Part shown: positions 12,279 through 24,720 of the stretch, in pieces
How the letters are laid out: each line of letters begins with the position of its first letter
Numbering within the stretch: position 1 is the stretch's first letter
Source: Lingula anatina
Lineage: Eukaryota > Brachiopoda > Lingulata > Lingulida > Lingulidae
Assembly (NCBI RefSeq): GCF_001039355.2
Contig: NW_019775410.1
Location: forward strand, 381,956 to 428,920
DNA length: 46,965 nucleotides
Direction of reading: 5' to 3'
Translations under genes and position numbers: made by a program
The notes under the pieces: model-generated
The model's input: only the letters and a program-made list of their open reading frames with translations
The model's database searches: none
What the model was told of the DNA's origin: nothing

Positions 12279-12980
12279 AGCATCTTTTTACAATACTGCA
12301 CATGCTGTACACATACAAACACATAAAGAAATCACAACTAGCATACTTGAATGGTATGAAAATTTGTGCAATCCATTTACACACAAGACAACCAGAGAAA
12401 GGGGACTCTCTTCAATTATTTATCAATATACATTAAAAACATGATTTCATTCACTACCTCCTCCAGTGAAACCAATCATCAAGCACTTAAAGAAACTAGA
12501 AAGTTATGTTTTTTAACAAAAAACATTCTTTTTATTTATAATTTATACTACTACTTTAACTGTAATTAAGGTGCCAGAGTTTACTGAATCTTGGCTTCAT
12601 AATACTGAGAGGTATCAGCGTCTATGAAATAATCTAGTTTCAAATCAAGCACAGAAAGTTTATCAAACATCTTATGTGGACTGAAATATTTTGAGTATAA
12701 TACGTTTTTTTTTACTGAAATATAATAAAGGATTATATATGCCATAACTAAGAACTAATATTATATAATACATTTTTTTTGTTCTACAGTTTATAAAATT
12801 ATGTGTAAGATGCCTTTAGCACATGACAGATACAGACAAGACAATAACACAGGATGCAGAACACCGTGACTACAGTATTGTCCCACTTTTCTTTCATTTG
12901 TCCACTTTACACCACTTTCACATGGCAATCAAATAATACTAATTTTTGGTCACAAGACCAATAAAGCACTCGCAAGAAAA

Positions 12981-14958
12981 AAACTACATAAGACCTGTGG
13001 GTGAGTGCCTCGTCTGCATCCTGTGTACTGCCATGCTCCTGCTCTACACACAGTCTACTGACTCAGTGTCTAGTGACTCCATGCATGCATGCAGGGCACA
13101 CCCATTCTCATGCATATGGACTTAGGTGCCACCTTCTTGGGTGGAACTGGAAACCAAATTAGTACAGAGATAAAGAAGGGAACAAAAACATAAAAAATGT
13201 CTTCAACCATGAAATGTCAGATATGACATCAACTTTCCCTTCAAAGGCCATTAATTTTCTTATATAATGACGTCAAATGTTTCAATATTTTTAAAAATCT
13301 TTTCCAATTTTTGCTAATAGAATATTTTATTAAAATGTTTGTATTGTGTGCCATTTCAGTCACATCATGGTTAAAGAATGAAAGTTGGATTATAAATAGA
13401 ACACATAAACACTAAGAAGACAAAAAATCAAACCATTGACTTCCGAATTAGTTGTAGAGAGATTTAGGCAAGACCATATTCTTTCAGAGCTGTTTCAATT
13501 GCTTCATCCTGCAGGTTAAAAACAAAGTAGAAATAAAATTCAGAGAATAAAAACTGACAGAAAATGGACAAATTAAATAAAAATATATTACTTAGTCATT
13601 TGAATATATGACTGACAACCCTTAACATTTATTTCAACTAGAACAAACACATTTTGGGGGGAAATGGCAGTACCTGTAAACATGGAAAATAACAGATGGC
13701 ACCACATGCTCAAGAGGTAACTAATGCCCCAAGGTCTAGAGGTGCACTCTACATCAGTAAGTAGCTGTTATCACACAGCTATCTATTACTGCACTTAATA
13801 ATGGATTCCACAGGCCACCACTAAGAACATTACGTGTTACCAATGCAAATGAGGGGTTTCCTACTAAATCACCATGCAACTGAAGCCTACATGTACTTAT
13901 AATTAATAGTATACCATGTATGCAATACTACTGGTCACTGCATGCCAAAGAGAGAGACTGATTACAGGGTTTAAGTTATGTTGTTTTACTTGTTAAGTAT
14001 ATATACTGCATTTAGCTATCATGCACTGCCAGGTCAGTTAATCAAGAAATTGGAATGGAAGGCAATTTCTGAATCATTTAAACATAATCCTGATTTTTAT
14101 TCATTAAAAGTGTAGGAGTTGTAAGCGTTCTAATCAAAGTATAAGACTATAATTTAAGGTTAACCAGCCCCCCCTCCCAATGCAATTGAAACAAACACAA
14201 GATTAATCTTTATTATAACATTACTTGACAATTTCTTATTGCATTTTGATATAAAAAATATAAGTGCTCCTTGTGCTAAAATGATTAGTTTACTATATAT
14301 GACTTCTTGTTTCAAATACTATTTAGTATTAAACAAATACACAGGACATGTGAATTTAAACTGAACATTTTGCCACTCAATATAGAGTTTAACTGGCAGT
14401 TTTAAATTTTGAAGTGACGTGATGCTAACTGTTCACTGGACTGCATTACCAACATGTAAGATAGTCAGAGTGGGGTTTGTGCTCAGTCTGTACTCTCCCT
14501 CTTACAGGTCTCTTTCCCCAACCTGAGAAGTGTGCAGGCCTACCACCACACTCTTGTAACAATGGTCATGTCACTAGTAAACTAACAAAATGTCTGAGGA
14601 TAAAAATGTATAGTCAGATAGCAATTGGCATAATGGACTAATGAAAAAAAAAACTAAATGCTAGCTTCTTGTGCAATGTTTATCAAAAAAAAACAAATTT
14701 TTTTGTGGGTCCCAAGATATGTCATAAGAAACAAATCCTGTGAAAGTGGGTGATGTCCCCTGTAGTGGAATGACAAGGTACTATCTCTTACAAACACTAA
14801 AGATAGAAGGCTACATAAACAGGCCCATAGATATGCCACTTGACACTATGCACAGCAATAAAACAGCACATGTTTTCAGAGTGAAAGTTTTATAGAGATT
14901 GGTAGGCTGATTCTGAACCATTTAAATTATATTTTGCTTACGTAGTGCCAGTCAAATC
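12981..14958. repeat. Duplicated block 2, copy A (ends at single-N gap)
   Basis: A 2.0-kb block nearly identical to 14961-16927. It stops at '…GTGCCAGTCAAATC' before the N at 14959, whereas copy B passes through GTGCCAGTCAAAT into unique sequence. Differences are scattered substitutions and small indels. It contains the proximal terminal exon of the AP-1 sigma gene. The pattern again fits unmerged allelic contig ends. Confidence 0.9.
13464..13508 (-). CDS. AP1S: AP-1 sigma, proximal alternative terminal exon (DEAIETALKEYGLA), copy A
   Basis: A CTGCAG acceptor (AG at 13510-13509) precedes fourteen codons, DEAIETALKEYGLA, and a TAA stop. The exon is in phase 0 with the LLQE donor at 19720 and has the same length as the distal terminal exon at 6064-6108, so the two look like mutually exclusive ends of the sigma subunit. 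AP-1 sigma C-termini ending in E-x-GL-x are usual in animals. The tail is richer in helix-forming residues than the distal version. A copy with identical codons lies at 15447-15491. Choice between the ends could alter adaptor interactions, but that is inference. Confidence 0.8.
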   Translation of the reverse strand, partial: DEAIETALKEYGLA

Positions 14959-14959
14959 N
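14959..14959. other. Assembly gap (single N)
   Basis: A lone ambiguous base at the junction between the two copies of block 2. Confidence 0.95.
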
Positions 14960-14960
14960 A

Positions 14961-16927
14961 AAAAAAATACATAAGACCTGTGGGTGAGTGCCTCATCTGC
15001 ATCCTGTGTACTGCCATGCTCCTGCTCTACACACAGTCTACTGACTCAGTGTCTAGTGACTCCATGCATGCATGCAGGGCACACCCATTCTCATGCATAT
15101 GGACTTAGGTGCCACCTTCTTGGGTGGAACTGGAAACCAAATTAGTACAGAGATAAAGAAGGGAACAAAAACATAAAAAATGTCTTCAACCATGAAATGT
15201 CAGATATGACATCAACTTTCCCTTCAAAGGCCATTAATTTTCTTACATAATGACGTCAAATGTTTCAATATTTTTAAAAATCTTTTCCATTTTTTGCTAA
15301 TAGAATATTTTATTAAAATGTTTGTATTGTGTGCCATTTCAGTCACATCATGGTTAAAGAATGAAAGTTGGATTATAAATAGAACACATAAACACTAAGA
15401 AGACAAAAAATCAAACCATTGACTTCCGAATTAGTTGTAGAGAGATTTAGGCAAGACCATATTCTTTCAGAGCTGTTTCAATTGCTTCATCCTGCGGGTT
15501 AAAAACAAAGTAGAAATAAAATTCAGAGAATAAAAACTGACAGAAAATGGACAAATTAAATAAAAATATATTACTTAGTCATTGGAATATATGACTGACA
15601 ACCCTTAACATTTATTTCAACTAGAACAAACACATTTGGGGGGGAAATGGCAGTACCTGTAAACATGGAAAATAACAGATGGCACCACATGCTCACATGC
15701 TAATGCCCCAAGGTCTAGAGGTGCACTCTACATCAGTAAGTAGCTGTTATCACACAGCTATCTATTACTGCACTTAATAATGGATTCCACAGGCCACCAC
15801 TAAGAACATTACGTGTTACCAATGCAAATGAGGGGTTTCCTACTAAATCACCATGCAACTGAAGCCTACATACTTATAATCAATAGTATACCATGTATGC
15901 AATACTACTGGTCACTGCATGCCAAAGAGAGAGACTGATTACAGGGTTTAAGTTATGCTGTTTTACTTGTTAAGTATATATACTGCATTTAGCTATCATG
16001 CACTGCAAGGTCAGTTAATCAAGAAATTGGAATGGAAGGCAATTTCTGAATCATTTAAACATAATCCTGATTTTTATTCATTAAAAGTGTAGGAGTTGTA
16101 AGCGTTCTAATCAAAATATAAGACTATAATTTAAGGTTAACCAGCCCCCCGTCCCAATGCAATTGAAACAAACACAAGATTAATCTTTATTATAACATTA
16201 CTTGACAATTTCTTATTGCATTTTTATATAAATAATATAAGTGCTCCTTGTGCTAAAATGATTAGTTTACTATATATGACTTCTTGTTTCAAATACTATT
16301 TAGTATTAAACAAATACACAGGACATGTGAATTTAAACTGAAAATTTTGCCACTCAATATAGAGTTTAACTGGCAGTTTTAAATTTTGAAGTGACGTGAT
16401 GCTAACTGTTCACTGGACTGCATTACCAACATGTAAGATAGTCCGAGTGGGGTTTGTGGTCAGTCTGTACTCTCCCTCTTACAGGTCTCTTTCCCCAACC
16501 TGAGAAGTGTGCAGGCCTACCACCACACTCTTGTAACAATGGTCATGTCACTAGTAAACTAACAAAATGTCTGAGGATAAAAATGTACAGTCAGATAGCA
16601 ATTGGCATAATGGACTGATGAAAAAAAACTAAATGCTAGCTTCTTGTGCAATGTTTATCAAAAAAACAAATTTTTATGTGGGTCCCAAGATATGTCACAA
16701 GAAACAAATCCTGTGATAGTGGGTGATGTCCCCTGTAGTGGAATGACAAGGTACTATCTCTTACAAACACTAAAGATAGAAGGCTACATAAACAGGCCCA
16801 TAGATATGCCACTTGACACTATGCACAGCAATAAAACAGCACATGTTTTCAGAGTCAAAGTTTTATAGAGATTGGTAGGCTGATTCTGAACCATTTAAAT
16901 TATATTTTGCTTACGTAGTGCCAGTCA
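14961..16927. repeat. Duplicated block 2, copy B
   Basis: Repeats 12981-14958 starting directly after the N gap and then continues into unique intron sequence of the AP-1 sigma gene. Differences include a few-base deletion near 15695 and single-base changes. Confidence 0.9.
15447..15491 (-). CDS. AP1S: AP-1 sigma, proximal terminal exon, copy B
   Basis: Identical in its fourteen codons and stop to 13464-13508. The acceptor differs by one base (CCGCAG instead of CTGCAG) and remains functional-looking. Because it lies in a block that abuts an N gap, I think it is the other allele of the same exon and not an extra exon. If the duplication were real, this copy would be the nearer one to the donor at 19720. 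Confidence 0.7.
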   Translation of the reverse strand, partial: DEAIETALKEYGLA

Positions 16928-19719
16928 AATGGGTACAAACACTCTTGGATAGTGTAGATGCACACAGTTGATTGAAACAGCCACAGAAAATAAAGCAGGC
17001 ATATATGACACTTGCATACCAAATCTACAAGAAAGCAACATAACATGTAGTATTCTATTCAGAGATGACTAGTATAGGCACACAAGACAGCAACTTTGCC
17101 ACATTTGAAATCATACCCAAATAAAGCAGTGCAATAATATTAGTTGTGTTTGCCTTTGATTCCAGAAAAAGAGACACTGAAAACAAAGGCACATGTACAC
17201 ACAGATGACAAACAAAGCAATCTTGAACTCACTTTGAACAGAATGTTTTAACCAGAAACTAATGTTTATTATCCATGTGATGTTAAATTGTATAGCATGG
17301 GCTTAAATAAATAGATGTGTCCCACATACACACACACACGCATGTACATCCACACATGCACGCGGCTTACGATGCAATTTTTAAGAGTCTTCATTTCTTT
17401 CTTTTTTTACTTAGTAATTCATCCTTATTCTGGGTGGTTTAGGGGTGGGGATATTGATACAGAGAACACATCCTCATGTCACAACTATGCAAACCCTGTT
17501 AACCATACACCACATTGAATCCAAAAGAATCAAACAGGCTGCTGAAAACCGTAACACTAAAACCAAGAACAGGCAAAAATATGGCCATAACCTCAAAAAT
17601 CAATTATCAGAAATGTTAATATTTTGAAAGAGAGATCATTTTCAACTGGAAATGGATACAACTCATGCACAGAATACCTTGGGTTTCTACTGTTAGAGTT
17701 GCCTTGCTCTACATAGCTTGCTCAGCCTGGTGAACAGTTTAAAATGCAAATAGTAAAAATTCAGTTATCATTTATAACCATTTTAAATGCATAGATGTAA
17801 AAAACCTAAAACAAACTTGCTCATTCCTGCACTATAGTTTGCTCGATCTATCCATACATTTAAATACAGTTACAATTTCAAAAACCATGTGTTGTTTAGA
17901 TTGGAGCTAGATGCCAATGTCACATTTTTAAGACAGTTGAACTTCCCACTTTGGCCAAAACCATGCACAATAATGGCTCCAAACCCAAACACCTGTTCAA
18001 CAGAAAATAACTTTGTAAAATCCATGCATTCTAAGCAATTTTGAAATGAACAAACAACAACATCCCCATCCAAAGCAAAACATACATCTTCAAATAAAAA
18101 TTAAAACAAATATTAAATCTCAAAAAGAGATGTTTTACACACAGCACACAAAAAGGCAAAGAAAGTCTTTTATCTTAAATCTAATTTCCCTCACCTACTA
18201 ACAAACAGGGATTTTTTGAACGTTTAGATCAATACAGAAACTATTAATGAAGAAAAGAATTCTTTCTCAAATCTGAATTTTATTTCAACAGCCTCCTTGG
18301 CACATACTTATCAAAATCCTTCCTTCCAGAAGTGTGATACATCTGAGCACCAGATTGCACAGCAAACAGTCACGCTAGGCGAAACACCTAAACCATACCT
18401 TTCTCAGTCAGACCAAAACCAGAGGTGAAATTCGACTGAAGTAGAATCAGAGCCCTCAAGCTGTGGCATTAAGCAGGGATATTCTATCCCCAGTGTCATC
18501 ACTCATCACTGGATGTCCATATGTCATGTGGAAAGCAATGCATAGCTGTTGTTTTTTTAAATGCTTGCAACAAACAAGGAACAGTCACTTTATATGAAGT
18601 ACAGCAATCCAATTCACAAATGAAAAGATTCATTCCACATAAAACAGGTCTACTCTACAAGGAGCACATGTACAGGCACATGTACACACGCCATATGACT
18701 AATCACTGATTAGTCACATGATCAGCCACTTATATAAACACAAAAGCATTCACAACACATTTGTAACTAAAAGAAAAATCATGACATGCATGTAGCAGCA
18801 AAGGGTTCATTTGGGTCATCTTAAATGATTTACAAAAATGATTTCCGTTTGCCTTGTTGAAATTTGTTCAGGCCAGCAGCCAGCAGTTTCAAAGGAGGGG
18901 TTCTCTTTTTAAAAAAGTGGACCTTTTACCATGAAACATTCATGTACCTAGATCAAAATTTACCCAGAAAGGACCTTTTCCTGGCAAAAGGATGGTTCTT
19001 TGGAACACCCTGAACATCCCTGCTTGGGGGCTATTGTTATTGTTTCCTTTGAACACCAGATATTCCTCTGTTGAAGTAAACACTTCAACTAAAACTCTAT
19101 ATCCAAAATATGAATCAGTCTTCTCCTCTGGCACTATTCATCTCTCACAAATAGAGAGTTTTCAAGATAACACTTTGATGACAAGAAAAACTGCTGTAGA
19201 AAGCACCCACAGATTCCAAAATAAATAATCCATGACCTATCAATTGTAAAAAAGGATACCAAATCATTCTGGCTTCTATGCAAGTTAATCTGCAGACAGC
19301 ATGCACACACAACACAGCAGGCAGGCACTACTCTCTACGCATGCCTCAGTCTAGACACCATGCTCCAGGAACCATGCTGGACTGACAACAAGCACCAACT
19401 TTGTTCCATTATCAGGTGAACTTGGACAAACTTATGTTCTAGCCATATCTCTGGGCTCTGTTGTGAATGGCTTTTGTTACAAAATCTATACCAATTTTTT
19501 GATAAATAAGCAAAAAAAAATTTCCTTGCAGACTATTAGTACTACTTTTGGGCTTTGGTAGAAATATTTACCTCGAGTGTGAGCCGAGGTCCTGGCTAGA
19601 AATCACATTGATCATGGGCACATTTTCTACTCCTTACTAAGCAAATTCTATTTACTTCAGCCCCACCTACTGGGGAGTAAAAATACTGATGACAGTGTCT
19701 TCTACACTTGTGTACTCAC
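16928..19719. other. AP-1 sigma intron between core and terminal exons
   Basis: No further exon recognised. The stretch contains a short CA-rich run near 17325-17365 and several short open frames without family resemblance. Confidence 0.5.
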
Positions 19720-19857
19720 CTCCTGAAGTAAGTCTTGTGCTGCTATTGCCTTCAAAACGTTCTTTTTACTGGTCTCCTGGACCTCACCTCCCAGTAACAG
19801 CTCATCTAACATGAAGTAGGCCTTTTCAAAATTAAAAATTATGTCCAACTCACAGAC
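19720..19857 (-). CDS. AP1S: AP-1 complex sigma subunit, core exon 4
   Basis: A TTACAG acceptor and GTGAGT donor bound 46 codons, [19 protein letters not shown]… to …[11 protein letters not shown]. This is the second half of the sigma longin-like fold of AP-1, including the highly conserved [13 protein letters not shown] block. Phase is 0 at both ends. The subunit stabilises the AP-1 core and, with gamma, takes part in recognising acidic dileucine cargo signals at the trans-Golgi network and endosomes (known for the family). This exon is present only once in the window; the neighbouring duplicated block starts just beyond it. I call AP-1 rather than AP-2 sigma because of the close match to AP-1 sequences along the entire core. 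Confidence 0.93.
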
Positions 19858-20002
19858 CTGTAAGGGAAAAAAAGAAAGGTTACTGTAGCAGATTACTCTG
19901 AAGACTTGGTAATGTTATAATTTTTAAAGAGGTAACTATTAGATTGTGGCTTTGCATCTCCATATTCTCATATAAAATGATATGGTGAACTCGTGTAATT
20001 AT

Positions 20003-20005
<3 letters not shown>

Positions 20006-20050
<45 letters not shown>
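20006..20050. repeat. (GT)n microsatellite
   Basis: A GT tract in the intron just downstream of AP-1 sigma exon 3. The equivalent tract at 25599-25636 is shorter. Confidence 0.95.
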
Positions 20051-20052
<2 letters not shown>

Positions 20053-20063
20053 GGGATACTTAC

Positions 20064-20172
20064 ACTTCCAAAATACTTATCCAGCAACTCCACATATCTG
20101 TGGATGATCTCCAGTGTCAGTAACTCATTGTCATCGTGTTCAATGGCACAGCAGAAATACAGACTGGCATAC
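20064..20172 (-). CDS. AP1S: AP-1 complex sigma subunit, core exon 3
   Basis: 109 bp between a CTAG acceptor and a GTAAGT donor. One base completes the Arg codon begun in exon 2; 36 codons follow, [18 protein letters not shown]… to …[13 protein letters not shown], ending in phase 0. The motif [11 protein letters not shown]…DNEL…[17 protein letters not shown] is the hallmark central strand-helix region of AP-1 sigma. An almost identical copy lies at 25650-25758. Confidence 0.95.
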
Positions 20173-20451
20173 CTAGTAAAGAACAGGACAAAAAACACTG
20201 AACTGGCAGAAAAACAGGCTGGTTTAAACATAAGAAGTAAATAAACACTTACCATAATTTCCAGTGTCTTTTGTGAAATGATGTCAAAAGAGAAAATCAA
20301 TTTTGATACTTTTGAAAGTGTTGTACTTTTTAAGCATAAGGAAGGCAAGCTGTTTTAACCCTTTAATCACAAGTCAGTCAAATCCTTTGAAGAAATTGCC
20401 AAAATGTCATGCCCAGTAGTCATTGGGTGCTTACTCCAGACACTTGCCTAC

Positions 20452-20630
20452 CTTTTATATACTATTTTCATATCTTTCCACTCCAGAAAACTGCACATCT
20501 TGGGTTTTCTGGCCAGAATTGTTGTTACTAATTCCCTAGTGATTTTTTTCTTCAATTTATCTGGTTGTGCAGTGTACCATTTTTGTAACCTTAGTTTGCC
20601 TTGACGGCTAAATAGGAGCATGAACTGCAT
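20452..20630 (-). CDS. AP1S: AP-1 complex sigma subunit, first coding exon (exon 2)
   Basis: A TTTCCAG acceptor is followed immediately by ATG, then 59 codons and two bases: [19 protein letters not shown]… to …[12 protein letters not shown], with a GTAGGC donor. [17 protein letters not shown] and [13 protein letters not shown] are invariant-type blocks of the AP-1 sigma N-terminal half. Because the ATG abuts the acceptor, the initiator may be this codon or an extra Met at the end of an upstream exon, as in many animal AP-1 sigma genes. Together with exons 3 and 4 and either terminal exon it encodes about 156 residues. A second copy lies at 26039-26217. Confidence 0.95.
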
Positions 20631-21092
20631 CTGGAAAAAATGAAGAAAATTTTGAGGGGTAAGAATCAGCATGTACAGCAATTAACTAAAACTTGTGGTC
20701 AGAATATGTGCAATATCTGAAGTACCTTTCAATATGTCCAGTAAAATTTACAAATTGGCTCTTGCATAAACCTACACTGGTGGTACAACAAGTACTCATT
20801 GGATAGTGCAGTTTAAGACACAAGAATAAATAATGAATCACAAAATGTGCACCTTCTAAACCTTGTTCAATTAAAGAAATGGCGATAGTCTGGCTAGGAA
20901 AACTTAAAAGGATATTTTTTTATTATTATTTTGGCAGTAAAAGTGCCATATAATGGATTTTGCTGGGGTAAACACCAAATCTCCCATACTTAGCAATGGT
21001 TGATGAATTCGTTCTAATTCAAAATTAGTAGTTTTTTTTTTTTTTTTTTTGTGCTTTTTGAAATAATCCTTTAACATAAGAGATAAATACAG

Positions 21093-24000
21093 ATGGTAGC
21101 CATCTATGAAGTTCCACATGGTCTGATTGTAAACACTGGCTTCATAATAATTGTGATAAACATTGTTTGGTGGTAAAATGGAACTTTTTATATTTGTTGT
21201 TAACATTGTATTTATTGTGGAATTTTGAATCTCATATGAAGAGTTGTTATCCCAATCAATTTAGGTATATCACAATCCGCTAGGGGCGCTACAGTAGTAA
21301 CTACCCAGGGGCAGTGAAGTGTAAAACTGATATCGGCCTGCTGACAGCTCGCCTATGGCACCCCTTTTTTAAATCTCTCTTTTAGCACTGCGTAAAAAAA
21401 CTAATACAAGCCATTAACTAAATAAGCTGTAAATCAAAGAGTAAAATCCGGTCACATGATTTTCCCGTGTTGCAGTCTTTGAGAAGTTTCAGTTCAGGGC
21501 GTTTGAAGTTTTGCCTCAACAAAATGCTCAAAAATGTGAGGGAAGTACTGGTTGGAATTTTTTTAAATTTATAACAAATAAAGTTTATGAAATTTGCAAT
21601 ATTATGTAGAAAAATCATGAAAACTAAACCATGCGAAGTATAGTTTATTTGATGCGCAATATTTATAGTACATGATCTGCACGGAAGCCATCCCAGCCAT
21701 GTGCTTGTGCGGTCGCCAATTTGGTTTAGTTTCCAGGTCATTAGATTAACACACAGCCCTAATAAGGTCGTGCGACAAGGTTATTTTCAGTTGCACCCTG
21801 GATTACGCACGCTTGCTCCGCAAGGTGTCGCCTGTGGTGGGGGGCAGCACAGCCCATATGGATACTGTGGCGAAGGTGACAGGTACTTCCAAACATTTTT
21901 TCATAACTGTCATTATTCCTCATTCTATTCACAAATTTGATATTTACGGCAATGGAAAATGTGGCACTGGCATAAGTGGGTCTTGGTGCGTTGACAGGCC
22001 GCACAGGTGTCCCCAATTAACCGCCGCCAGAGAAGAGACCCCAAGCATTAAACAACACGACCTGTAGATATTGGAAATTTGGCGAAAGTTAAGCAACTGA
22101 GGCTTTATTAGATTTGGGCAGAAATCGAGAGGAATGTCCAGTGACATGCCAAACCCATAAGTTCAAGTCTTGGCCCTTGACACCAGTAACGCACCCCTTA
22201 GTCAAGAATCTGAACAAATGAATGTTGGGCAAGTATGCTCTATTTTCTACAGGCGTTTTGTGATTTTATCAACTTGATTGTCAAGTGCCAGACCTTTTGT
22301 TCCTAGGTACTAGTAGCAAACTTTATCAGATAACAATCTGACACTAGCCATGCAACCATGCTGCACTAACATCGCTGTAAACCCAGTTATCAATGCTGTC
22401 ATCTTTACCTGTATCATTACCGGAATTATGCCAGTGGTACGTTTGCTACATTTGAGTAAGGAAATATGCTTTGATGCTTATATTTATTTGTAATACGTTA
22501 GCATCAACCTGTTAACAAAAACTTGGAAACTTTCAATGTTATTACACAATAACAGTATAATGATGGGAGTTGTTATGATTAAATGCTTAGAAGAAATAAT
22601 AAAAACAGATTATGTGAAATATAAAATGAATTGATTTTATTTGGGTTATTTATTTATTTCAAACCAATTAATTATCAAACATGAAGCTTATTTTTAGAAA
22701 CATTAACAGATATTACTGCAGTATAACCCTGCTGGTACACAGATCTACAGTTCTAAAATGCAAATACCTTTCACACACCACTGATGAAATGTGAATAAAA
22801 TATTAATCATATGTATAAAGTAGAAAAAATATCACAAAATGTGTGTAGGCAAGATATTTCTACAAGTAACCTCATTAATCAGTCAGGAAACTTCATAATG
22901 CATTCAATAAATGTAGAAATTTGAGCAAGAGAAATTCTACATACAGGCATGACAGATTTACCATATATTGCCACCAACCCTTAACTGAATGGGCATAGAA
23001 AGAACAAAGTGAGCCTCCTTCCCATTAAAAATGAATAATAAAAAAAAAAATATATAAATAAAAAACAAATACTGTCATTCTTAATACTGAAAAACAATGG
23101 CACCTTGCAGCCTTCAATGCCTCACTATTTGCAGACAATGCTCTAGTCACTGTAACTGTGTACTTTTGATGAGGCATAGACACAAGAAGAATAACTCCTT
23201 TGAAGTATATTGTGAAGGTCTCTTTTGTCATAAATCTGTCACGTATAACCTGAATGTACATATTGCGATTCACACCGCAGCATGCTTGTCTTAGTAAGGA
23301 CTCAACCAGTTGAAAACTTGTGGCACAGCTTCAGGGACAAGATCACACCATCTACCCTTGCTGTGATGATGGATCTACTAGTACATTATCTATGTCTTGT
23401 CCTCCTAGTTTCTCTAATATCATTTCCCCTGATCTATGCTCGCATCAATCTCTACAGCTTTACCAACAGCTACACAGTTTTTACATTTGAAAGTATAAAG
23501 CCAAAATTGTAATAAAGCACTATCAATTTACTTGTTATATATTGATTTGAGGGCAAGAGAAAAAGGCAGAAACCTCATATCATAATCAAGATAATTGAAA
23601 ATCAAATATGCATAATCAAATAGCTTTAATTGTACATACTACTGATGATTTAATCTTTTAAACTTCAGCATAAATTTTGACTTTCTCTTGTTAAAGCATA
23701 GCCACTTTATCAAAATGTGCTTGAACAAATAATAATAATAATAATAATAATAATAAACAGCCTGCACACATGATGGAACATGGAGGTCAATTGCCACAAA
23801 ATAAGTTGATTTGTACTTGGTAGCCTGAGAAATAATATCAGGTATTAATTTGAGCAGTAATAATACCACAGAGTTAACAACAACACAAGCATATGGTGTT
23901 ATGTAACAAAATTCATGCATTACTTGCTGTGGCAGTGTCCTCCTCAACCTATCGTGCACCGCAGGTTTTGATTTTCAATGTCATCAAAAATTTTTATTGT

Positions 24001-24585
24001 TTTTAGTTTGATCTATGTATCTGCTATTCAAATAATATCGTTTGGAAAATAACTAACTGATTTAATTATGCTTTTGCAACATGAAATTATCATTAGGCTA
24101 ACTTTGCCGGTTCACGTGTACACAGTAGGCCCTACCTTGCTGTCAGTGCTGCTCTTTTCTCCCCAACTCGCCACTGACAGGCTAACCACATCGTCTGAAA
24201 ACAACGTTGGTATGCTCCTTTACTTTTGGTTGTTTTGTTGGCAGTTTTACCCCGGGGACATCGTCTTCGGTTAAAAACAACGTATCGTTTTCACCCATCT
24301 TTGCATTGCTCCTGTACAAAATGTCCGCTTGCTGCCCCCCCCAAGGGAAAAATCGTAGCACGTGGGTAGTTACGCAAGACCTGTGACGTATAACGCGCGC
24401 AAGGTTATTGCCCTATTTGGTCACAAGCAATTTGAGCTGCAGCTACAGCTGAGTGATCACTGCTGGTCAGTATTCACAGGTTTTTAGCTTTTGGTGAATT
24501 TTTGCAGTTAAAAAAATTCAATATCTTTGTTGCTTGTAGGAATATTTAAAAAATTCCAAATGATTTCATCCGGTTTTTGCATTAC
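21093..24585. other. Presumed first intron of AP-1 sigma
   Basis: Between exon 2 and the promoter-like cluster. A CpG-richer patch at about 21660-22080 is open in several frames but I recognise no protein. An AAT microsatellite lies at 23728-23757. No exon could be assigned. Confidence 0.4.
23728..23757. repeat. (AAT)n microsatellite
   Basis: Pure AAT run of about ten units. Confidence 0.9.
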
Positions 24586-24720
24586 CTTTCAGATGATATA
24601 AGTATTATAATTTTCTGGTCAGTTTGAAAAATTTTTCTGATATATCTACAATCAATTCAACTCTAATGCAAGCTCGAGAAAAACAATCCGGTGTGGCGTG
24701 ATAGACCCGTGCCGTGACGA
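24586..24720 (-). other. Possible non-coding first exon of AP-1 sigma
   Basis: On the minus strand this segment runs from the promoter-like cluster to a good splice donor, GAAAG|GTAAT, at 24586. It contains no ATG, which would suit a 5' untranslated exon spliced to the ATG-leading exon 2. Placement rests only on the donor and on the neighbouring promoter motifs; the left and right limits are guesses. Confidence 0.3.

Larger units (their letters stand above)
10021..12953. repeat. Duplicated block 1, copy B
   Basis: Repeats 6612-10019 with scattered differences, lacks ~480 bp of it, and starts immediately after a single-N gap. It then runs on through TTTTTGGTCACAAGACC into the unique sequence that precedes block 2. 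Most likely the allelic overlap of the adjoining contig rather than a genomic tandem duplication. Confidence 0.9.
19866..21092. repeat. Duplicated block 3, copy A
   Basis: Nearly identical to 25461-26687, same orientation. It contains AP-1 sigma exons 2 and 3 and their introns. Differences are microsatellite length, poly-T length and scattered substitutions. Unlike blocks 1 and 2, this copy is not at a contig end; it is followed by 4.2 kb of sequence before the N at 25333. Confidence 0.9.

Noticed and set aside
18940-19134. 64-codon minus-strand frame (MPEEKTDSYFGYRVLVEVF…)
   Set aside because: Looks mildly protein-like but lies within the AP-1 sigma intron, has no recognisable domain and an overlapping frame on the other strand; left as chance.
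23639-23959. 106-codon minus-strand frame with a run of Tyr
   Set aside because: The Tyr run is the AAT microsatellite and the rest has no family resemblance.
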